Below, in pieces: positions 53,501 to 58,649 of a stretch of DNA of 58,649 nt (its first letter is position 1; every line of letters begins with the position of its first letter). The notes under the pieces are model-generated. The model did not search any database, was not told the DNA's origin, and saw only the letters and a program-made list of their open reading frames with translations. Source of the stretch: Bacillota bacterium (GTDB taxonomy: Bacteria; Bacillota; Clostridia; Lachnospirales; Lachnospiraceae); NCBI GenBank assembly GCA_023409535.1, contig JAEYGZ010000014.1, positions 1 through 58,649 on the forward strand, read 5' to 3'. The position numbers and the translations under genes were made by a program.

Positions 53501-53520
53501 TTCGAATCCCGTCTCGCGCT
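53501..53520 (+). repeat. att copy 2
   Basis: An exact 20-bp copy of the tRNA-Gly 3' end, 22 bp if the preceding GG is included. It closes element 1 and opens element 2. No tRNA body precedes it. Confidence 0.95.
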
Positions 53521-53533
53521 TAATTGAAAAGAG

Positions 53534-53570
53534 CAGGAAAGCTAGTAAAACCAAGCTTTCCTGTTTTTTT
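53534..53570 (+). terminator. Terminator after att copy 2
   Basis: CAGGAAAGCT (53534-53543) pairs perfectly with 53554-53563, followed by seven T residues. It is unrelated in sequence to the terminator after the tRNA but sits in the same place relative to att. Confidence 0.92.
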
Positions 53571-53616
53571 GTTTCTAAAAATAATGTGTGCAACATCCTT
53601 TTACGTACTTGAGCGG

Positions 53617-54692
53617 CTATAATGCTTTGTCCATATAGGCACGATTCTTTTCAATTTCATTGTAATTGTAGATATAGCCTTTCGTTGTATCGGTCTCCTC
53701 ATGGCCCATATACACACTAATTTTCTCTAAAAGCATGCCCTTTGCATACAACCGACTGGCAAAGGTTCTTCGGATGCAATGACTGCTCTTAAACGTAATT
53801 CCGGCATCTCTGCAATACTTCTCCAACCAGTAGTTAAAACTTCTGCTCGTCATTCTCTCACCATTTGACTGTGTGAAAAGATATTCACTGTCCGGTGAAA
53901 GCTTTTTCACCTCTTCCAGAATCTTTTTTGCCTTTTTTGTTAAAGGAACCGTCCGATATCCAGAGGAAATATCATGTTTCACGTATTCCACAACCTTATA
54001 GCCCTTGCGTATATATACTCCGTCTACTCTTTCCTCATCCACAATCTCCATCTTATGAATATAGACTTCACCATCAATCATATCTTCCTTTTGCAGAACA
54101 ACCAGTTCACCTATCCTTGTTCCGATTTGGAAATCCATCAAAATCGTATAAGCTTCCATGGTTTCTTGCTGATAGAGAAAATCTTCAAGGATTTCCATTT
54201 CTTTTTCGAGATAGAGCCTGGAACCATCCTTTTTCTTTTGAATAGAGCGAAACTTTACATCCGTATGCGAATGGAGCAGTGGATTTACCGATAGAAGTTC
54301 CTTATCCAATGCAATCTGAAAGACTGCATTTAAGATAGTTTTCATGTTGTTAAATTCTTTTCTGGAAAACTTAAAAGTACAGACTGCTTTCCTCGCTTTT
54401 CTACCCACATTTCATATAAATCGCTGATAGTATAATCACTTTTACGGTCATTATAATAATCGTAAAGCTTACTAATCAGTTCTACATACGATGGTGCGGC
54501 TATCTGTTGTCTTTCCTCGTTCTCTTTCCTTACGGTGGTTATGAAGCGTCCATCCTTACGGGAGCTAATCGAATATGGATGACGCCCTTTTACATAGTTT
54601 TCTTTGGTCATATTTATTTTTATTGCGACTTCTGTTGCATCCAAGATACCACATTCATAAGCTTCCTGCAAGATAGATAATGCATCAAGCAT
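53617..54692 (-). pseudogene. int: Tyrosine integrase, disrupted by deletion and frameshift
   Basis: Two overlapping frames make up one integrase. The N-terminal part (from ATG 54692 with AGGAGG upstream) has an arm-binding look (HPYSISSRKDGRFITTV) and ends in the core-binding region (YTISDLYEMWVEKR). The C-terminal frame picks up at RKEFNNMKTILNAVF and holds the full catalytic set: Arg in GTRIGEL, HxxR in SSHCIRRTFAS, His in MGHEETD and Tyr in TKGYIYN. About 40 residues of the core-binding domain are missing at the junction near 54385-54408, and the frame shifts. Its place at the left end of element 2, reading outward from att, is that expected for the integrase. Confidence 0.8.
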
Positions 54693-54820
54693 AATAATGT
54701 GACCTCCTGTTATTGTTTTTGAAACACTTTTTGTTTCATGTTTCATAGAACAATATGACAGGTGATTTTAAAAACGAAGCTTTTTTCTACAATATGCCCG
54801 CAGATCCTGCGGGCATTGAG

Positions 54821-55801
54821 TTAGCGTAAATAATGTTCTGCAATGATATTGATTCGGTTATGACCAAGGCACCTGCTGGCGATTAGCATAGCACGCTTAT
54901 CATAGCAGACACCTTTCAGGTCACTCCTGCAATGATAACGTTCGTTCTTCGGTATCTTTTCTACCGGTCTGGCTAATGTATTATATATTTCGGTACAATA
55001 ATTGCTACGATAAGAATGAACATCCATATCAGGAACATATGACCATACTTTTCTGCTCCCTGCTTCTTTCATTCGATTTACAATTGCATCAACATTTGAA
55101 ATAATAGGGGATTCACGGTATCTGCCACCCTTTGCTCCACTGGTAACAGCTATGTAATAAATTCCGTTCTTAAAGATTAACTGTGTCCCTCTTAAGCATT
55201 TTAATTCTTTCTTGCATAATCCAGTTGCCTTACAGAATTCTATGAATTCCTTATTCTTTGATTCCGAGAAATTCTTATCACGTTTTGCCGATTTTCGGCT
55301 TCTTGTTATACCTGCCCTATGACGTACTGCTGTCTTAATAAAATCCTCTGTCGTACAGTCAAATACCTTCGCCAGGGCACACGCTTCCAACTTCTGCGAA
55401 TGAGGAGCCAGCACAGCCCTTTGCGTAAGCCATTCATCTACATACTGCCGGCATTCGGAAAGCATCCTGCATCCATAACGCTCCTTACACCATTTAACAA
55501 AGTAACCGGCATGTTTCTGATAATCCTGAAAGGTACTCCATGTATAAATCTTATGTATGGTTATACGTTCCTGATAACTTAACATTGCCTTAGCATCCTT
55601 TTTCCGCTTTTCTTTCATTAGTGCACGTTCTGCCCTCTGGTCATCATATTTTGAATGACCAATTGCCATTTTTGACTTCAATTTCATCTCCACTTGATGA
55701 ACTAATGATTGATGTTTCATTTGTTTGTTATTTTTAAATGTTTTTGTTTGTTTTGTTTTCTCCTTTCGTCGTGAATACAATTTCAATATGCTATTATTCA
55801 A
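54821..55801 (-). CDS. Tyrosine-recombinase-like protein
   Basis: 326 residues, basic at the N-terminus. No family name comes to me at once, but the C-terminal half keeps the spacing of a tyrosine recombinase: R204 (KCLRGTQL), K224 (SGAKGGR), H262-x-x-R265 (DVHSYRSNY), H314 (CLGHNRI) and Y324 two residues from the end (AEHYLR). It has no arm-binding domain like the broken integrase. The start is unsure: TTG at 55801 or ATG at 55720. A long hairpin lies just upstream (55824-55869), which could be its target or its operator. It is intact. Confidence 0.65.
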   Translation of the reverse strand: MNNSILKLYSRRKEKTKQTKTFKNNKQMKHQSLVHQVEMKLKSKMAIGHSKYDDQRAERALMKEKRKKDAKAMLSYQERITIHKIYTWSTFQDYQKHAGYFVKWCKERYGCRMLSECRQYVDEWLTQRAVLAPHSQKLEACALAKVFDCTTEDFIKTAVRHRAGITRSRKSAKRDKNFSESKNKEFIEFCKATGLCKKELKCLRGTQLIFKNGIYYIAVTSGAKGGRYRESPIISNVDAIVNRMKEAGSRKVWSYVPDMDVHSYRSNYCTEIYNTLARPVEKIPKNERYHCRSDLKGVCYDKRAMLIASRCLGHNRINIIAEHYLR

Positions 55802-56085
55802 TCAATGATATCGAAAAAAATGACATGATAACCGTTTACTCGAAGGGGGAACGAGTAACCGTTATCATGCCATTATGAAGAGGTGTACACTTTTCTTATT
55901 GGTGTAGATACTACCCTTCTTTCACATTGATTGATTTGACTTCCCAGTTTCAAAAAAGTATAATTAAGTAAATTCTAATGTGATGTAATAACAATTAGAT
56001 ACAGTTGGCAATATTGAATCGGATATATATTATAAAATAAACATCGGTATTAAAATAATAATCTTATTAATATGTCATAAAGCTA
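55802..56085. other. Intergenic stretch of element 2 with long hairpin
   Basis: No gene is visible. A near-perfect inverted repeat with arms of about 18 bp (55824-55842 and 55852-55869) surrounds a loop containing GGGGG. The rest is AT-rich and leads to the MerR promoter at 56086. Confidence 0.7.
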
Positions 56086-56116
56086 TTGACTCTGACACCG
56101 TGTCGTACTTTATGAT
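56086..56116 (+). promoter_or_regulatory. MerR-type promoter with 19-bp spacer
   Basis: TTGACT (56086-56091) and TATGAT (56111-56116) are separated by 19 bp, and the spacer centre carries the palindrome GACACCGTGTC (56094-56104). This overlong spacer with an internal dyad is the classic MerR-family target and lies directly before a merR gene, so it is probably autoregulated. Confidence 0.88.
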
Positions 56117-56147
56117 GACTTTAAGAAAAGGGAGCGAGGTCAAATAC

Positions 56148-57227
56148 ATGGAAATGCAAACAATAAATCAAGTGACTAAAAATTATGGGATTTCAGCGAG
56201 AATGCTTCGTTATTATGAACAGGTTGGTCTTATTACGAGCATGCGAAAAGAGGATTATGCTTATAGAGTTTATGATGAAACCACCTTGAAACGGCTTCAA
56301 TATATTATAATCTTACGTAAGTTACGCATTCCGGTTAAGCAGATTTGCGATATTTTTAATAATCAGAATGCATTAAGTGCTGTTGAAATATTCGAACAGA
56401 ACATAGTCGAGCTTGACGAAGAAATAACAGCATTATCCACTGTGAAATCAATATTGGCACATTTTGTTGATGAACTGCGTGAAAAAGCCAATATACTATT
56501 ACAGTTTGATATGCTGAATGATGAAAAATCCTTGGCAATTATTGATTCACTTTCTTTTTCTAAAAATCATATTAAGGAGAGTTTATCGATGGATGAATTA
56601 AACAAAGCTGATGAAAGCTTAACAAAACTTAAGGAGAAATATATTAGGATTGTAAATCTACCACCAATGACCATAGCAGAAGTGAATTTCTACGGTGAAA
56701 CAGTCTTGCCAGGCGAAGAAATATATCTTACTGATGACGGACATGCAGATTTTTCAAAAGACGGCAAGAGTATACCTGGTCATTTTCAAGCAGGAATAAA
56801 TGCAATCAATAAACTAATACATAATTACAATCTTGTTGAAGTTATGCCAGGGTTCCGTTTGTTTGGTTTCGCAAATTGTTCTGATATGGAAAACTACGGT
56901 CCTTTTTACGGATTTGGCCGTTGGCTTACAATACCTGATGATATGGACGTTCCATTACCGTTTATCAAAAAGAGATTCAAAGGTGGAATGTATGGCGCAT
57001 ATAGCCGTCCGCTTCCAATGAGCAATGGTGATTCCGATGAATGGGAAGTACTCAACCATTGGGTTGTAAATAATGATAAATATGAATATGATGGCGGAAG
57101 GGAACCGGATTGCAATTATGGGCTATTGGAGGACTATCTTAATTATATAAATATATTTAATCTCCCTGTGGAAGAAAAATCGCTTCAAACTGATTTACTT
57201 ATTCCAATTAAACTACGCAAAAAATAA
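56148..57227 (+). CDS. MerR-family regulator with effector-binding domain
   Basis: About 359 residues. The N-terminal HTH (MQTINQVTKNYGISARMLRYYEQVGLI in part) is MerR type, followed by a coiled-coil helix (about 80-130). The C-terminal 180 residues resemble a GyrI/BmrR-like effector domain (LPPMTIAEVNFYGE, YGPFYGFGRWLTIPDD). It would respond to a small, possibly toxic, organic compound. GAGGT lies 7 nt before the ATG at 56148. No target gene other than itself is seen in element 2. Confidence 0.85.
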   Translation: MEMQTINQVTKNYGISARMLRYYEQVGLITSMRKEDYAYRVYDETTLKRLQYIIILRKLRIPVKQICDIFNNQNALSAVEIFEQNIVELDEEITALSTVKSILAHFVDELREKANILLQFDMLNDEKSLAIIDSLSFSKNHIKESLSMDELNKADESLTKLKEKYIRIVNLPPMTIAEVNFYGETVLPGEEIYLTDDGHADFSKDGKSIPGHFQAGINAINKLIHNYNLVEVMPGFRLFGFANCSDMENYGPFYGFGRWLTIPDDMDVPLPFIKKRFKGGMYGAYSRPLPMSNGDSDEWEVLNHWVVNNDKYEYDGGREPDCNYGLLEDYLNYINIFNLPVEEKSLQTDLLIPIKLRKK

Positions 57228-57318
57228 GCACACATCCCATGTGTGCAAGTATGTGTGCAGATAAATAACAGAAGTCGCAAACCTCCTATTTATCAGTATT
57301 CACGTGTGCGGGGATTTG

Positions 57319-57338
57319 TTCGAATCCCGTCTCGCGCT
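57319..57338 (+). repeat. att copy 3
   Basis: An exact 20-bp copy of the tRNA-Gly 3' end (21 bp with the preceding G). It closes element 2. Confidence 0.95.
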
Positions 57339-57557
57339 TATGAAATCCCTTGATTTTCAAGGGATTTTTTGTTGTGCTGATATGTGCACTACTATTTTGT
57401 GTGTTTTCTATCACTCTTTTTCAGAGCCTTATTCATAATGTTTAGTAACCGTCAAACAAGATAGTGGATATTTAATGCATTATATTTATGAGATAATCGC
57501 TTAAATTACTATTACAAGTATTTTGAGCCTCTCAAAATACTACTAGGAGGTTTTTAA
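57339..57557. other. Left end of a third element or duplicated flank
   Basis: From 57343 to about 57443 the sequence follows that after the tRNA (52175-52290) with few changes, including the terminator, ATATGTGCAC at 57380 and the stretch TCACTCTTTTTCAGAGC. The match stops where an IS66-like end begins near 57445. Confidence 0.75.
57343..57370 (+). terminator. Terminator after att copy 3
   Basis: The same AAATCCCTTGA...TCAAGGGATTT hairpin and T-run as after the tRNA. Confidence 0.9.
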
Positions 57558-57950
57558 GTGACGACGCAAGAAGTAAAGAATCATTATAGTTTACAAAAAT
57601 GGTCATCCCTTATTGGGGAGTGCACAACCAGTGGACTTCCAGTCAGGCAGTGGTGTCAACAAAACAGCATCCTTGAGGGAAGTTATTACTACTGGTTAAG
57701 AAAAATACGCCTAAAAGCATTAGAGACCCTTCCTTCAGTCACAACAGGAAATGCAGTTCAGCCAGTTCTTCAGGATAATACTGTTTTTGCTAGACTTTCG
57801 GTTCCGCAGAGAACTACGACTGCAGATGTTTCACTGTCTGTTAATGGCATTGAAATCGAATTTCATAACACTGCTACAGCTGAACTAATCCATTCGGTAT
57901 TATTGGAGATAAAACAGCTATGTTAGGTGATATCTCACGAGCTGAGCATA
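57445..57950 (+). mobile_element. IS66-family insertion remnant
   Basis: Similarity to the left end of element 1 breaks at about 57444, and the sequence GTAACCGTCAAAC that follows is a plausible IS66 end. tnpA is complete; tnpB keeps only about ten codons (MLGDISRAEHI) before running into unrelated sequence, and tnpC is missing. The right boundary near 57950 is approximate. Confidence 0.7.
57558..57926 (+). CDS. tnpA: IS66 accessory protein TnpA
   Basis: 122 residues. WSSLIGECTTSGLPVRQWCQQNSI and SYYYWLRKIR match IS66-family TnpA, a small HTH protein needed with TnpB and TnpC for transposition. The C-terminal ISVNGIEIEFH-like strand is usual. AGGAGG lies before the ATG. It ends in an overlap (ATGTTAG) with the tnpB start. 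It cannot work without TnpC. Confidence 0.88.
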   Translation: MTTQEVKNHYSLQKWSSLIGECTTSGLPVRQWCQQNSILEGSYYYWLRKIRLKALETLPSVTTGNAVQPVLQDNTVFARLSVPQRTTTADVSLSVNGIEIEFHNTATAELIHSVLLEIKQLC

Positions 57951-58060
57951 TTACTGATATATTTATTTTATTTAGTATGTTATCATTGTATTTGAAATGT
58001 GTATTAATAGGAATTTGTGTGGAATCGAGAGATTTGTTTTTATTAACAAATGCGAACTGA
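57919..58060 (+). pseudogene. tnpB: IS66 tnpB, truncated after about ten codons
   Basis: The ATG overlaps the tnpA stop by 8 nt as in intact IS66. MLGDISRAEHI matches the start of TnpB, but the following residues do not, and the frame stops at 58060. The break at about 57950 marks a deletion or another insertion. Confidence 0.6.
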
Positions 58061-58177
58061 ATATTATTTATATTAGGTAATGCTGTTTATTTTAAATACC
58101 GGACAACATTGAGCATTTTAAGACATGACTATCTCTTCGTGATTATTGTAACATTGACGTAAGGAGGTAGATAAACT
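57951..58177. other. Region between IS66 remnant and AraC gene
   Basis: AT-rich and without a gene. No IS66 right end could be recognised. Confidence 0.4.
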
Positions 58178-58649
58178 GTGGACTGGATAACTAGCCTATC
58201 GAAAGCGATACATTATATTGAAAATAACCTAACCAATGAAATAAGTATTGACGATGTATCAAACAAAGCGTTTTCTTCAAATTCAAATTTTCAACGTGTT
58301 TTTCATTTGGTGACGGGTTTGACGATTGGCGATTATATTCGCAACAGACGTTTAAGCTTGGCCGGGCAAGAATTACTGCATGGAAAAAGCAAAATCATTG
58401 ATGTTGCTATGCGCTATCAATACGATACACAAGAGAGTTTTTCAAAGGCTTTCATAAGGTTTCACGGCATATCCCCTTCAAGCGTGCGAAAGCAAGGAGG
58501 TAGATTAAAACTCTTTCAACCACTGACTATCAATGTAACTATTCAAGGAGGATTTGACATGTCACGTAAACTGATTGACAACATACCTATTCATCAATTA
58601 CAGTACCCTGACAAAGGGCAGAATTATGTTTTTAACGGCTGCATGAAAT
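58178..58649 (+). CDS. AraC-family regulator, Rob/GyrI type, cut by window end
   Basis: The frame starts at a GTG with AAGGAGG about 10 nt upstream and stays open to the end of the window (157 codons). Two AraC HTHs are seen at the N-terminus: EISIDDVSNKAFSSNSNFQR and KIIDVAMRYQYDTQESFSKAF, ending in HGISPSSVRK. What follows (LTINVTIQGGFDMSRKLID) looks like the start of a GyrI-like effector domain, as in Rob/SoxS relatives. The 3' end is outside the window. It lies in the presumed third element or in the DNA beyond the IS66 remnant. Confidence 0.85.
   Translation, partial: MDWITSLSKAIHYIENNLTNEISIDDVSNKAFSSNSNFQRVFHLVTGLTIGDYIRNRRLSLAGQELLHGKSKIIDVAMRYQYDTQESFSKAFIRFHGISPSSVRKQGGRLKLFQPLTINVTIQGGFDMSRKLIDNIPIHQLQYPDKGQNYVFNGCMK

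Larger units (their letters stand above)
52171..53520. mobile_element. Integrase-less tRNA-Gly element 1 (1.35 kb)
   Basis: The unit is bounded by att copies 1 and 2. It holds one clear gene (a GNAT acetyltransferase), a terminator at its left end, two hairpins at 52358-52425 and arm-like repeats at both ends: ATATGTGCAC at 52212 and ATATGTGC at 52223; ATATGTGCAC at 53421 and TTATGTGCAC at 53433. No integrase is present. It fits a cis-mobilisable type element or a deletion remnant that must borrow a recombinase. Confidence 0.75.
53521..57338. mobile_element. tRNA-Gly element 2 (3.8 kb)
   Basis: Bounded by att copies 2 and 3. It contains a broken tyrosine integrase next to the left end, a second tyrosine-recombinase-like gene, a long hairpin and a MerR regulator with its promoter. 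Arm-like repeats differ from element 1: ATGTGTGCA at 53584, and at 57239 and 57251 with an inverted copy near 57228. The broken integrase suggests it can no longer move by itself. Confidence 0.8.

Noticed and set aside
1..58649. CRISPR arrays, rRNA genes and prophage structural genes
   Set aside because: I saw no regularly spaced repeats, no rRNA sequence and no capsid, tail or lysis genes.

Overview
The window looks like a Lachnospiraceae-type (Clostridium cluster XIVa) anaerobic Firmicute chromosome. Supporting traits are an AT-rich low-GC sequence, strong AGGAGG ribosome sites, an FMN-type FabK with a FabT-like MarR regulator, a type III glutamine synthetase, rubrerythrin, a YtvI-like membrane protein, a DUF1540 protein, and CUT1 sugar importers with membrane-bound AraC regulators. 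Species cannot be read from the sequence alone.

Layout. 1-1.3 kb: two decayed genes (an esterase without its C-terminus and the back half of a CPBP protease). 1.6-2.6 kb: a GpsA-type dehydrogenase. 2.7-13.1 kb (minus strand): a complete type II fatty acid synthesis operon in the order fabT-fabH-acpP-fabK-fabD-fabG-fabF-accB-fabZ-accC-accD-accA, with a FabT-type palindrome in front of fabT. 13.3-17.1 kb: glnN, a YesL-like membrane protein and rubrerythrin. 17.2-24.4 kb: amino acid biosynthesis (serC-serA-DUF1015, then ilvD-ilvB). 25.0-26.7 kb: a pit phosphate transporter with its PhoU-like partner behind three 11-bp-phased Pho-box repeats. 26.8-29.1 kb: an AI-2E/YtvI membrane protein, a DUF1540 protein and a LysM protein. 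29.2-33.2 kb: leuBCD divergent from a LysR gene. 33.1-38.6 kb: an SH3 lipoprotein, mutY and a heterodimeric ABC exporter.

38.9-49.9 kb is a polysaccharide-utilisation locus. It encodes a membrane AraC receptor-regulator, a sugar-binding lipoprotein, two permeases without an ATPase, a GH88 unsaturated glucuronyl hydrolase, a DUF2264 protein and an unrecognised toroid-like enzyme. The enzymes carry no signal peptide, so the implied pathway is uptake of uronate-containing oligosaccharides and breakdown inside the cell. The promoter in front of the binding-protein gene carries phased direct repeats that look like AraC-family operators. 50.3-52.0 kb: a cupin-AraC regulator and a nitroreductase.

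52.1 kb to the end is accessory DNA built on tRNA-Gly(GCC). The last 20 bases of the tRNA recur exactly at 53501 and 57319, so two units are stacked in tandem behind the tRNA: a 1.35-kb unit with only a GNAT gene and no integrase, and a 3.8-kb unit with a broken integrase, a second tyrosine-recombinase-like gene and a MerR regulator. The DNA after the third copy resembles the start of the first unit and is interrupted by an IS66 remnant, which suggests a third unit running off the window. Each tRNA-end copy is followed at once by its own terminator, and the units carry two different families of candidate integrase arm sites. This stacked, terminator-supplying tRNA array is the most unusual part of the window.
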